Part shown: positions 1-7,868 of the stretch, piece after piece
Numbering within the stretch: the stretch's first letter is position 1
Layout: each line of letters starts with the position of its first letter
NCBI RefSeq assembly: GCF_014635285.1
Contig: NZ_BMCR01000005.1
Span: forward strand, 245,760 to 309,759
Direction: 5' to 3'
Length of the DNA stretch: 64,000 nucleotides
Origin: Stappia taiwanensis
Lineage (GTDB): Bacteria > Pseudomonadota > Alphaproteobacteria > Rhizobiales > Stappiaceae
Notes under the pieces: model-generated
Told to the model about the DNA's origin: nothing
Databases searched by the model: none
What the model saw: only the letters and a program-made list of their open reading frames with translations
Position numbers and translations under genes: made by a program

Positions 1-11
1 CCGCGCGAAGC

Positions 12-1562
12 TCACAGGGCCGCGACCTGTTTGAGAACGTTGACATCCGCCGGGTTGACCAGATCGGAGGCGGTCCAGCCGTTCAGATCGTATTCGCTCA
101 TGCATTCCTCGGCGAAGGCCTTCATCGCATCGAGCTGGCCGGTGGCCTGTGCGGTCAGCAGCGTTTCGATGCGGATGTTTTCGTAGTTACCGGCGTAGTT
201 GCGCTCATAGAGCTCATGCCGCCCGCCGAATTCGGAGCCGATGGCATCCCACAGGAGCTTGAGCAGCTTCACCCGGTCGATGGCCGCATAGCCGTTCGAG
301 CCGCGCACGAAGCGGTCGATGTAGGGGCGCACCGCCGGGCTTTCGAAGTCGAGCGCCGAGCCCGGCAGGTAGATCAGGCCGGAGGCGACATGACGCTCGA
401 TCAGCTCCTTGATGCGGCCATAGGCCATCGGCGCGAACACCCGGTAGGCAAGCCCGGTGTAGGTGTTGGGCAGCACATAGCCATCCGTGCCGTCCCAGGG
501 CAGCGGATTGTGCACCATCGCATCGGTCATGCCCTTGAACAGGTTGGCCCAGGCCAGCACTTCGCCAACGGCGGTCTGCACGCCCCGGAAGTCCTTCGAT
601 CCCGTTGCCTCCACCGCCTTGGCGAACAGGCCGGAGATGAACTCCAGCTTGACCGCAAGCCGCGTGCAGCCATGCAGCGTGAAGCGCGGCACGAAGCCGG
701 AGGCGGGGAAGAAGGTATTGATCTTGGCCACATCGCCATAGACGAACACGTTTTCCCAGGGGACCAGGACCTTGTCGAAGACGAGGATGGAGTCGTTTTC
801 GTCAAAACGCGAGGACAGCGGATAATCGAACGGCGTGCCGGCAACCGCCGCGTTCAGCTCATAGGAGGTGCGCGAGATCAGCTTCACCCCTTGCGCCGAC
901 ATCGGCACGGTGAACAGCACCGCGAAGGACTTGTCCTTGATCGGAATGCCATAGTGGGCAATGAAATTGTAATGGGTCAGCGCCGAACCGGTCGCCACCA
1001 CCTTGGCACCGGAAACCACCAGGCCCGCGTCGGTCTCCTTCTCCACATGGATGAAGACGTCGCGCACCTCCTCGATGGCCTTGTCCCGGTCGATCGGCGG
1101 ATTGACGATGGCGTGGTTCCAGTAATCGAGCCGCTCCTGGGTCTTGCTGTACCAGGCCTTGGCGTTCTCCGCATATTCGCCATAGAAGCCGGAGTTGGCG
1201 CCGAGCGTGCCCAGGAAGGACGCCTTGTAGTCGGGAGAGCGGCCCATCCAGCCGAAGGAGACCCGTTGCAACTCCGCGATCGCATCGCGGGACTTCACCA
1301 GATCCCCGGCCGATTTCGGCCCGAGAAAGAACGGATGGGTGACGCCGCCGCTGCCATTGTCGCAAGCCACGCCGATCTGGTCGGCCTTTTCGTGAAAGCG
1401 ATCGTACCAGCGCGCCACCATACGCGTGGAATTGCGGAAGGCGGGATGGGTGGTGACATCCTTCACCCGCTCGCCGTGCAGATAGATCTCGCGGTCATCC
1501 CGAATGCTTTCAAGATAGCTCTTGCCCGTGTAGGGCGTGTTGGTGGGCCGCATCCCGTCCAT
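12..1562 (-). CDS. HpaB-family FADH2-dependent aromatic monooxygenase, large component
   Basis: This 516-residue protein has the usual length of 4-hydroxyphenylacetate 3-hydroxylase (HpaB) and of the related two-component phenol and chlorophenol hydroxylases (PheA1, TftD, TcpA). The family signature MGRSPDY is at residues 106-112. Such enzymes use FADH2 delivered by a separate reductase to ortho- or para-hydroxylate a phenolic ring in the cytoplasm. The ATG at 1562 follows GGGAGGAAAAGACC, a good ribosome site. It is transcribed away from a flavin reductase and a FAD synthetase gene, so the three probably work together. The adjacent intradiol dioxygenase and muconate cycloisomerase suggest a catechol product, so a phenol-like substrate is plausible. 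The substrate is inference; the family call is firm. Confidence 0.9.
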   Translation of the reverse strand: MDGMRPTNTPYTGKSYLESIRDDREIYLHGERVKDVTTHPAFRNSTRMVARWYDRFHEKADQIGVACDNGSGGVTHPFFLGPKSAGDLVKSRDAIAELQRVSFGWMGRSPDYKASFLGTLGANSGFYGEYAENAKAWYSKTQERLDYWNHAIVNPPIDRDKAIEEVRDVFIHVEKETDAGLVVSGAKVVATGSALTHYNFIAHYGIPIKDKSFAVLFTVPMSAQGVKLISRTSYELNAAVAGTPFDYPLSSRFDENDSILVFDKVLVPWENVFVYGDVAKINTFFPASGFVPRFTLHGCTRLAVKLEFISGLFAKAVEATGSKDFRGVQTAVGEVLAWANLFKGMTDAMVHNPLPWDGTDGYVLPNTYTGLAYRVFAPMAYGRIKELIERHVASGLIYLPGSALDFESPAVRPYIDRFVRGSNGYAAIDRVKLLKLLWDAIGSEFGGRHELYERNYAGNYENIRIETLLTAQATGQLDAMKAFAEECMSEYDLNGWTASDLVNPADVNVLKQVAAL

Positions 1563-1660
1563 GGTCTTTTCCTCCCAATCCGCTCGGCACGATCACCGGT
1601 CCCGCCAGCCTCCCGCCGGCAAGATGCAAGGAGGCTGCCGCGAATTCCCGCCGAACGAAA

Positions 1661-1676
1661 GGTATCGACCGATACC
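1661..1676. promoter_or_regulatory. Palindromic operator candidate GGTATCG-AC-CGATACC
   Basis: This is a perfect inverted repeat with 7-bp arms and a 2-bp spacer in the 188-bp gap between the divergent hydroxylase and FAD synthetase genes. The core GTATCG-N2-CGATAC recurs at 2915-2928, upstream of the intradiol dioxygenase. The position between two divergent starts suits a regulator controlling both directions. The cognate protein is not known; the LysR at 5263 is the nearest candidate. Confidence 0.6.
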
Positions 1677-1750
1677 GTGATCCCTCCGCAGTTTTGCCGA
1701 ATTCTGACGGTCACGGAGAACCCATCCGGACTGCTCGGGGAGGAGCGCAC

Positions 1751-2350
1751 ATGATCGCCGATCGGGAAACCCTCATGTCGACAGGCGGCACGGCCAAGGT
1801 GCATCCGCACGCCGCGCTGGCGCTGTCCTCCTCGCTCGTCACCGTCGGCACCTTCGACGGCGTGCATCGCGGTCATCAGGCGCTTTTGTCCAATCTGGTG
1901 ACCCGCGCCCGCCGCCGCGGCGTGCCCTCGCTCGTCTACACCTTCGATCCGCCGCCCAAGACGGTGTTCGCCAAGGTGCTGCAACTGACCCCGCTGGAGG
2001 AGAAGCTGCGGCGCCTGTCCCATTTCGGCGTGGATCACATCGTGGTCGCTCGCTTCGATGCCGACTACGCCGCCCGGCCGGCCGAGGCCTTCATCGCCGA
2101 GCTTGGCCGCCTCAATCCGCGCGAACTCTGGCTCGGCCGGGACTTTCGCTTTGGCCAGGGCCGCAAGGGCGACGTGGCGCTGCTGTCGCGCTATTTCGAC
2201 GTCCGCGTTCTGAAGGATGTCGGCTGCACGACCGGCGAACGCATTTCCAGTTCCAGGTTGCGCGCGCTGTTCGGCGAGGGGCGCCGCGAGGAGGCCCGCC
2301 GCCTGCACGGCTGGCCCTCGCTCGGCTGCCTGCCCGGCACCGTCGACTGA
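1751..2350 (+). CDS. Stand-alone FAD synthetase (RibF N-terminal domain, no kinase domain)
   Basis: The 199-residue protein matches only the FMN adenylyltransferase half of bifunctional RibF (normally about 310 residues). Visible motifs are the nucleotidyltransferase motif GTFDGVHRGHQ near residue 36, the segment GRDFRFGQGRKGD, and ISSSRLR near the C-terminus, equivalent to the ISSTRIR motif. The C-terminal riboflavin kinase domain is absent and the frame ends normally. The ATG at 1751 has GGGGAGGAGCGCAC before it. It is the first gene of the operon with the flavin reductase, opposite the FAD-using hydroxylase, so it probably supplies extra FAD for that enzyme. The role is inferred from context; the fold assignment is strong. 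Confidence 0.82.
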   Translation: MIADRETLMSTGGTAKVHPHAALALSSSLVTVGTFDGVHRGHQALLSNLVTRARRRGVPSLVYTFDPPPKTVFAKVLQLTPLEEKLRRLSHFGVDHIVVARFDADYAARPAEAFIAELGRLNPRELWLGRDFRFGQGRKGDVALLSRYFDVRVLKDVGCTTGERISSSRLRALFGEGRREEARRLHGWPSLGCLPGTVD

Positions 2351-2375
2351 TTTCGCCGTCACAGGAGGAGACCCC

Positions 2376-2894
2376 ATGAACGCCGTACCGCGCATGACAC
2401 CGCAGGCCGCCCCCATCGACCCGCTCGCCTTTCGCAACGCCTGCGGGGCGTTTGCCACCGGTGTCACCATCATCACCACCCGCGCGGATGCGCGCGACCA
2501 TGGCATGACCGCCAATGCCTTCATGTCGATCTCCCTCGATCCGCCGCTGGTCGCGGTGTCCATCGCCGACACCGCGCGCATGTTGCCGCTGATCGAGCAG
2601 TCCGGACGCTTCGCCGTGTCGATCCTGGCAGCGGGAACCGAAGATGTGGCAATGCATTTCGCCGGACGGCCCAGGGACGATATCGGCAGCCCCTTGCGCG
2701 AGCTTGACGGCCTGCCCGTCGCCCGGGACGCCCTTGCCGTGTTCGCCGCCCATGTCCACCAGAGCGTGAAGGCCGGCGATCACGTGATTTTCATCGGCCG
2801 GGTCACGGCGCTCGACATCGCGCCGGAGGGACGCCCTCTCACCTTTCACAAGGGCCGCTTCGGTGCGCTCACACCACAGGACGACAGCTTGTGA
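2376..2894 (+). CDS. Flavin reductase, HpaC/RutF type (small component of the monooxygenase)
   Basis: A 172-residue flavin reductase-like protein of the split-barrel FMN-binding family. It starts with the typical segment FRNACGAFATGVTIITT, followed by GMTANAFMSISLDPPLVAVSI, which forms the flavin site, and a late GDHVIFIGRV strand. It would reduce free FAD or FMN with NADH and pass reduced flavin to the hydroxylase at 12-1562. The ATG at 2376 follows ACAGGAGGAGACCCC. It lies 25 bp after the FAD synthetase gene and before the dioxygenase, so flavin synthesis, flavin reduction and ring cleavage are grouped. Confidence 0.9.
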   Translation: MNAVPRMTPQAAPIDPLAFRNACGAFATGVTIITTRADARDHGMTANAFMSISLDPPLVAVSIADTARMLPLIEQSGRFAVSILAAGTEDVAMHFAGRPRDDIGSPLRELDGLPVARDALAVFAAHVHQSVKAGDHVIFIGRVTALDIAPEGRPLTFHKGRFGALTPQDDSL

Positions 2895-2914
2895 CCCCCA
2901 ATGCTGCGGCCGAA

Positions 2915-2928
2915 GTATCGGCCGATAC
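2915..2928. promoter_or_regulatory. Second copy of the palindrome, GTATCG-GC-CGATAC
   Basis: Perfect 6-bp arms with a 2-bp spacer, located about 115 bp upstream of the intradiol dioxygenase start and 20 bp after the flavin reductase stop. It shares the core of the site at 1661-1676 and differs only in the spacer and outermost base. This suggests an internal promoter for the dioxygenase/cycloisomerase genes under the same regulator. Confidence 0.58.
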
Positions 2929-3041
2929 CCTTCGCGGCATTGGGAGGATCCCGCCGCTGCACTAACCTTCAAGTGTCATTCGGAAAACCGGATCGCGGGA
3001 GGACGGTCGAAACGCGACCCACCCAAGGGAGGACTTTGAAA

Positions 3042-3914
3042 ATGCGGAATGTCACCATCGACAACGTTACCGATGCCGTGATCGGCTCGCTCGGCAAGTT
3101 CGGAGAGATCGACGCGCGCCAGCGCGAGATCATGACCTCGCTGCTCAAGCACCTGCACGGCTTCGTCAAGGATGTGAAGCTGTCGCACGGCGAGTTCCTG
3201 GCGGCTTGCGACTTTCTCGCCCGCGCCGGCCAGATCACCGACGACAAACGTCAGGAGTTCATTCTTCTGGGCGACATTCTCGGCGTCGAGGTGCTGGTCG
3301 ACATGCTGTCCAACCCGGTGGCGAATGGCGAAAGCGAATCCACCGTGCTCGGCCCGTTCTACCGCGAGAACCCGCCGGTCCTGCCGAAGGGCGCCTCCAC
3401 CATCCAGAAGAACTTCGAGGGCCAGGAAACGGTCTGGGTCGAAGGCTATGTGCGCGATGCCGCCGGCAACCCGCTTGCCGGTGTCACGCTCGACATCTGG
3501 GAAGACGCCCCAAACGGGCTCTACGAGAACCACGACCCGAACCAGCCGGACTACAATCTGCGTGGCCGGTTCGAGACCGACGCGAACGGCCACTACGCCC
3601 TCATCGCGGTGCGGCCCGTGCCCTATCCGATCCCCGAGGACGAAACCGCCGGTGAGCTGATCCGCTACATGGGCCACCACCCCAACCGGCCGGGGCACCT
3701 GCATTTCATCCTGTCGCGAGAGGGGTACCGCCCGCTGATCACCCAGATCTACGACGCCGACAGTGCCTGGCTCGATACCGACAGCGTCTTCGCCGTCAAG
3801 GAAAGCCTGATCGGCAACTTCGAGAAGGCCCCTGACGGCGCCGACACCGATCTGACCCTGCGCTTCGACTTCGTCCTGCGCGAAGCAGCGGATGCCCGCA
3901 TGGCGGCCGAGTAA
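3042..3914 (+). CDS. catA: Intradiol ring-cleavage dioxygenase (catechol/hydroxyquinol 1,2-dioxygenase)
   Basis: A 290-residue non-haem iron(III) dioxygenase that opens a catechol-type ring between the two hydroxyls. The N-terminal helical dimerisation domain (about residues 1-100) is followed by TVLGPFYREN and the catalytic beta-sandwich. The four iron ligands are visible: Tyr161 (GLYENHDP), Tyr195 (PVPYPIPED), His219 and His221 (RPGHLHF). The ATG at 3042 follows AAGGGAGGA. The next gene is a muconate cycloisomerase, which favours catechol as substrate; hydroxyquinol cannot be excluded because the two subfamilies look alike and no maleylacetate reductase is in the window. A palindromic operator candidate lies upstream. 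Confidence 0.88.
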   Translation: MRNVTIDNVTDAVIGSLGKFGEIDARQREIMTSLLKHLHGFVKDVKLSHGEFLAACDFLARAGQITDDKRQEFILLGDILGVEVLVDMLSNPVANGESESTVLGPFYRENPPVLPKGASTIQKNFEGQETVWVEGYVRDAAGNPLAGVTLDIWEDAPNGLYENHDPNQPDYNLRGRFETDANGHYALIAVRPVPYPIPEDETAGELIRYMGHHPNRPGHLHFILSREGYRPLITQIYDADSAWLDTDSVFAVKESLIGNFEKAPDGADTDLTLRFDFVLREAADARMAAE

Positions 3915-3926
3915 ACCGCATGCGTT

Positions 3927-3951
3927 CCGGGCCGGCCCTGTGCCGGCCCGG
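3927..3951 (+). terminator. GC-rich hairpin between catA and catB
   Basis: CCGGGCCGGC and GCCGGCCCGG form a perfect 10-bp stem around the loop CCTGT, 13 bp after the dioxygenase stop. No T-run follows, only a C-rich tract, so it may act as a partial terminator or an mRNA-stabilising element within the operon. Confidence 0.55.
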
Positions 3952-4030
3952 CCCCCTTCCTCGCAAGGCGCGCTCCTGTAACGCATCAAACGCCCACGCG
4001 CTGCCACCAGCGCCCGGAAGAGAGAGACCC

Positions 4031-5218
4031 ATGAACCTCGTCAATCCCGTCAAGGCCCCGCGCGCCCCTCTTTTCGACGAGACCGGCCTGACGATCGTCC
4101 GGGTCGAGACCCGGGCCGTGAACGCCCCGACGATCCGCGCGCACAAGCTGTCGAACACGGAAATCAGCCACAAGGCGATCATCCTGGTGCGGGTGATCCT
4201 GTCCGATGGCAGCATCGGCCATGGCGAGGGCTCCACCCTCGGCGGGCCGCGTTGGGCGGAGGAATCGCCGGAATCGATCCGCGCCTCTATCGACCGCTAC
4301 CTTGCTCCGGCGATCCTCGGCCTGCCCGCCAACCGCTTCGAGGCGGCGGCACACGCCATGGCCCGCGCTGCTGCCCGCAACACCTCCGCCAAGGCCGCCG
4401 TGGAAAGTGCGCTCTACGATGCGGTCGGCCATTCCCTGGGCCTGCCGGCGGCACAGTTGCTCGGCGGCCGGATGCATGACCGCTTCGAGGTGATCTGGGC
4501 GCTGGCCTCCGGCGACACCGATCAGGAGATCGACGAGGCCCGCGCCAAATACGCCGCGCGCGAGCACCGCCGCTTCAAGGTGAAGATCGGCTTCGCCGCG
4601 CCCGAAGCCGACCTTGCCCGCCTGCGCCGCCTCACGGAGGCGCTGCCCGATTGCGATCTGATCGTGGACGTGAACCAGGGCTGGACGGCGGCCCGCTGCA
4701 ACAGGTGGATGCCCGCGCTGGAAGAGCTTGGCGTTGTCCTGGTGGAACAGCCGGTCCCGGCACAGGAGCGCGCCAATCTCGCCCGCGTCACCGCCCGCAG
4801 CCGCATCCCGGTGATGATCGACGAGGGCGCCTTTTCCCTTGCCGAGGTGGCGGAAGCCGGCGCCCGCGCCGCCGGCAACGTCCTGTCGCTGAAGCTGGTC
4901 AAGAGCGGCGGCCTGCAGGAGCTGAAGCGCGCTGCCGGCATCGCCACGGCGCATGGCATGGAGCTTTACGGCGGATGTCTGCTGGAAAGCGGCATCGGCA
5001 CGGCGGCGCATCTGGCCGTGTTCTCCACCCTGCCGCAACTGCATTGGGGCACGGAGCATTTCGGGCCGAGGATCCTTACCCGCGACCTGACCTGTGCCGG
5101 CATCCGCTTCGCCGATTTCCACATCGCGTGCCCGACCGGCCCCGGCCTTGGCGTAACCGTCGACGAAGCCTACATTCAGGAGCTGTCGGACGGGGACTGG
5201 CGCACGGCCGCCGCCTGA
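4031..5218 (+). CDS. catB: Muconate cycloisomerase (muconate lactonizing enzyme)
   Basis: A 395-residue enolase-superfamily enzyme. It would convert cis,cis-muconate, the product of the preceding dioxygenase, to muconolactone. Catalytic features are the KxK motif at Lys183-Lys185 (RRFKVKIG), metal ligands Asp213 (IVDVNQGW), Glu239 (LVEQP) and Asp264 (VMIDEGA), and the later base in LSLKLVKSGG. The ATG at 4031 is preceded by GGAAGAGAGACCC. The length is slightly above the usual 370 because of an N-terminal extension. No muconolactone isomerase (catC) or enol-lactone hydrolase follows, so the ortho pathway must be completed elsewhere. Confidence 0.88.
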   Translation: MNLVNPVKAPRAPLFDETGLTIVRVETRAVNAPTIRAHKLSNTEISHKAIILVRVILSDGSIGHGEGSTLGGPRWAEESPESIRASIDRYLAPAILGLPANRFEAAAHAMARAAARNTSAKAAVESALYDAVGHSLGLPAAQLLGGRMHDRFEVIWALASGDTDQEIDEARAKYAAREHRRFKVKIGFAAPEADLARLRRLTEALPDCDLIVDVNQGWTAARCNRWMPALEELGVVLVEQPVPAQERANLARVTARSRIPVMIDEGAFSLAEVAEAGARAAGNVLSLKLVKSGGLQELKRAAGIATAHGMELYGGCLLESGIGTAAHLAVFSTLPQLHWGTEHFGPRILTRDLTCAGIRFADFHIACPTGPGLGVTVDEAYIQELSDGDWRTAAA

Positions 5219-5262
5219 CGCACCCGCCGGCGATCCGTCGCCCTGCAGCGTGAGGACCCGGA

Positions 5263-6177
5263 GTGAAAATCAGGTGGCTGGAATATTTCGTCGCCGTGGC
5301 GGAGGAGCTGCATTTCGGCCGCGCCGCCGAACGGCTTGGCATTGCCCAGCCGCCGCTCAGCCGCCAGATCAAGCAGATCGAGGAAGACCTTGGCGCGCTG
5401 CTGTTCAACCGCGGACGCAGTCAGGTCACCCTCACCCAGGCCGGCGCCAAGCTTTATGAGCGCGCCCAGGAAATCCTCGCCAATCTCGAAGAAGCCAAGC
5501 TGGAAGCCCGCCGCATCGGCCAGGGCGCGGAAGGCCGGCTGCGCATCGGCTTCGTCGGTTCGTCCACCTATGGCGTCGTGCCCAATGTGCTGAAGTCCTT
5601 CCGCCGCCACTATCCCGCCGTGACCCTTGGCCTGTTCCCGATGAACAACGCCGGATTGCGAACGGCGCTGGTGCGCCGGGAGATCGACATCGCCATTGCC
5701 CGCCCCCGCCTCGACGATCCTGAAATCCTGTCGCGCCAGCTCATCGTCGAGCCGCTGGTTCTCGCCACCCCGGATTCCCATCCGCTGGCCGACCAGCGTG
5801 CGGTCTCGCTGGAGGAGATCGGCAATGAAACCCTGATCCTCTATCCGGAAAAACCGCGTCCCAGCTTCGCCGACCATGTGCTTGGCCTCTTCCAGGCCGA
5901 AGGGCTGGAACCGACCTCGCGGGTGTTCACCATGGATTTCCAGACGGCAATCTCGCTCGTCTCCGTCGAGGTCGGCTGCGCCATTGTCCCCTCCTCCGTC
6001 GGCGAGGCGCGCCGCAAGGGCGTGCGCTTCGTGCCGCTGGCCAACCCGGAAGCGACCACCGCCGTTTCGGTCAATACCCGCATCGACGACCCGTCCGTGC
6101 ACATCAAGAATTTCGTCGACATCGCCTTGCGGGTCTCCCGCCGCCTGGGGGTCGACACACCCGAAGCCTCAAGATGA
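5263..6177 (+). CDS. LysR-type regulator, CatR/BenM-like
   Basis: A 304-residue LysR protein with an N-terminal winged helix (LHFGRAAERLGIAQPPLSRQIKQIEEDLG) and a periplasmic-binding-like effector domain beginning RLRIGFVGSSTYGVVP. The helix sequence and effector-domain start resemble CatR/BenM/ClcR activators, which sense muconates. The start is GTG at 5263, 44 bp after the cycloisomerase stop, on the same strand rather than divergent as is usual for catR. It is the obvious candidate for controlling the upper pathway, perhaps through the GTATCG-N2-CGATAC palindromes, though those are not the standard ATAC-N7-GTAT spacing. Confidence 0.85.
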   Translation: MKIRWLEYFVAVAEELHFGRAAERLGIAQPPLSRQIKQIEEDLGALLFNRGRSQVTLTQAGAKLYERAQEILANLEEAKLEARRIGQGAEGRLRIGFVGSSTYGVVPNVLKSFRRHYPAVTLGLFPMNNAGLRTALVRREIDIAIARPRLDDPEILSRQLIVEPLVLATPDSHPLADQRAVSLEEIGNETLILYPEKPRPSFADHVLGLFQAEGLEPTSRVFTMDFQTAISLVSVEVGCAIVPSSVGEARRKGVRFVPLANPEATTAVSVNTRIDDPSVHIKNFVDIALRVSRRLGVDTPEASR

Positions 6178-6184
6178 CAGAGAC

Positions 6185-6985
6185 ATGAGGATGACCGACC
6201 GCCTGCCCGCCCTGTTCATTTCGCACGGTGCCCCGAGCCTGCCGCTTGAGGACTGCCCGGCCCGTGACTTCCTGTCGACGCTTGCCGGGCGGCTCCCCCG
6301 TCCGCGCGCCATCGTCGTCATGTCGGCCCATTACGAGGCGGCCAGCGTACACGTCGGCGCCTCCGCCCGCCCGGAAACGGTGCATGATTTTCGCGGCTTT
6401 CCCGCGCAGCTCTATGAGATGACCTATCCCGCGCCCGGCGATCCGGCCCTGGCCACCCGCATCGCCGCCCTGCTGCGCGATGCCGGGATCAAGGCATCCG
6501 AAGAGCCCGGACGCGGCCTCGACCATGGCATCTGGAACCCGCTCACGCTCATTTACCCGCAGGCCGACATTCCGGTGGTCCCCCTCTCGATCCTGCCGCA
6601 AGAGGATGGGCGCACCCACTACCGGATCGGCGCGGCTCTGGCGCCCTTGCGCGACGAAGGGGTTCTGCTGATCGGCTCCGGCAGCATGACCCACAATCTG
6701 CGCCGGTTTTTCGGTGGCAGTTACGGTCTGACCAGTCCGGAAGAGCCCTTCGCCCGGCAATTCGCCGACTGGGTTGCCGAGCGGGTCGCTGCGGGCGATC
6801 TGGAGACGCTGCTGACGCCCCCCGAGGACTGGCCGCTCGGCCGCGAGAACCACCCAACCGACGACCACATCCTGCCCCTGCCGTTTGCGCTCGGTGCCGC
6901 CGGCACTCCGCTCACCGGCACCCGCTGGCATGCCAGCACGAATTACGGGATTCTGGCGATGGATGTGCTCGCCCTCGGTCTCTAG
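6185..6985 (+). CDS. LigB-type class III extradiol dioxygenase-like protein (DODA/YgiD family)
   Basis: A 266-residue protein of the DODA-type extradiol dioxygenase family. Metal-ligand motifs are SHGAP (His14) and SAHYE (His49); later conserved segments are GLDHGIWNPL, GSGSMTHNL and HPTDDHILPLPFALGAAG. Members open catechol-like rings next to the hydroxyls with non-haem metal; several are of unknown substrate. The start could be ATG 6185 or 6191, just after the LysR stop. No class I extradiol enzyme is present in the window, although the complete lower meta pathway follows, so this protein may be the missing ring-opening enzyme. That role is inference. Confidence 0.8.
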   Translation: MRMTDRLPALFISHGAPSLPLEDCPARDFLSTLAGRLPRPRAIVVMSAHYEAASVHVGASARPETVHDFRGFPAQLYEMTYPAPGDPALATRIAALLRDAGIKASEEPGRGLDHGIWNPLTLIYPQADIPVVPLSILPQEDGRTHYRIGAALAPLRDEGVLLIGSGSMTHNLRRFFGGSYGLTSPEEPFARQFADWVAERVAAGDLETLLTPPEDWPLGRENHPTDDHILPLPFALGAAGTPLTGTRWHASTNYGILAMDVLALGL

Positions 6986-7058
6986 CCGCACGGACAAGAC
7001 CTTGCCGGCGAGCAGCGCGGACATGCCCCCCCTGCCGCCGCCCGCCGCATGCTTGAAA

Positions 7059-7856
7059 TCACCGCGCCAGGTGGCGGGTGAGCGAAGGCCAGGCCTCGGT
7101 GCCGATCCGCGCAAGCTCGGCACGTTTCTCGCCATCGATTTCCGCGTCAATTCCCTGCCGCCAGCTTTCGCGTGCCTGCATGCGCCCCAGCCAGTCGGTG
7201 ACGCGCGGACAATCCCGGCGGAAAAGGTCGGTCCAGCAGAACTGCACGAGCGTCTGGAAATACGGCGCGACAACGATATCGGACAGCCCGAAATCGTCGC
7301 CCTGAAGCCAGTCACCGGCCGCCAGCATCGCCTCCATGCGCAAGATGGTTGCCCGATAGGTGGCGACCGCCGCCGCCACATCCGGCGCGTCGAGCCCTTG
7401 CGCGTACAGGCGCTTCTGGCGCTCCCGCCGGGGGGCCTCCACCACCTGCTCGATCAGGGCCCGCGCCTTCTCCTCCGGCATGGCAAGCAGGCGCGGACGC
7501 ATCACCAGCGGCCATTGCAACGCCCCGCAGGAGGGATGCAGCGCGGTGTCCACATGCTTCATCCAGAGCCGCATGTCGGCGCGCAGATGCGCTGCCGGCG
7601 AGCGCAATACCCGCCCGGCCTCCGGATAGGCTTCATCGAGATACTCGCAGATCAGCGAGCTTTCGCGGATCACATGATCGCCATCGGCGAGGGTCGGCAC
7701 GACGCCTGCCGGGTTGAGCTTCAGATACCAGGGCTGAAGGTTCTCCTTGCCCGGCAGGTCGATCTGCCGGATCTCATGGGCAAGCCCCTTTTCCGCCAGC
7801 GTGAGCCTCACCTTCTGGGCACAGGGCGACATGGGGTGGCTGTAAAGTGTGAGCAT
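7059..7856 (-). CDS. Glutathione S-transferase family protein
   Basis: A 265-residue GST with an N-terminal thioredoxin-like domain (LYSHPMSPCAQKVRLTLAEKG, cis-Pro loop GVVPTL, glutathione-contact RESSLICEYL) and an all-helical C-terminal domain. The Ser/Cys pair near residues 10-12 is the likely thiol-activating site. It is the last gene of the long minus-strand operon, 12 bp after the TRAP permease gene. In aromatic pathways GSTs can protect against reactive intermediates, isomerise ring-cleavage products or remove ring substituents; the specific reaction here is unknown. Confidence 0.85.
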   Translation of the reverse strand: MLTLYSHPMSPCAQKVRLTLAEKGLAHEIRQIDLPGKENLQPWYLKLNPAGVVPTLADGDHVIRESSLICEYLDEAYPEAGRVLRSPAAHLRADMRLWMKHVDTALHPSCGALQWPLVMRPRLLAMPEEKARALIEQVVEAPRRERQKRLYAQGLDAPDVAAAVATYRATILRMEAMLAAGDWLQGDDFGLSDIVVAPYFQTLVQFCWTDLFRRDCPRVTDWLGRMQARESWRQGIDAEIDGEKRAELARIGTEAWPSLTRHLAR

Positions 7857-7868
7857 GTCGGCTTTCCC

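Noticed and set aside
3042..3914. Naming the intradiol enzyme hydroxyquinol 1,2-dioxygenase
   Set aside because: The fold and ligands fit, but no maleylacetate reductase is in the window and a muconate cycloisomerase is next to it, so catechol is the better guess.
6185..6985. Naming the LigB-type protein DOPA dioxygenase with a pigment role
   Set aside because: The family is large and mostly of unknown substrate; the setting is catabolic, with no pigment genes.
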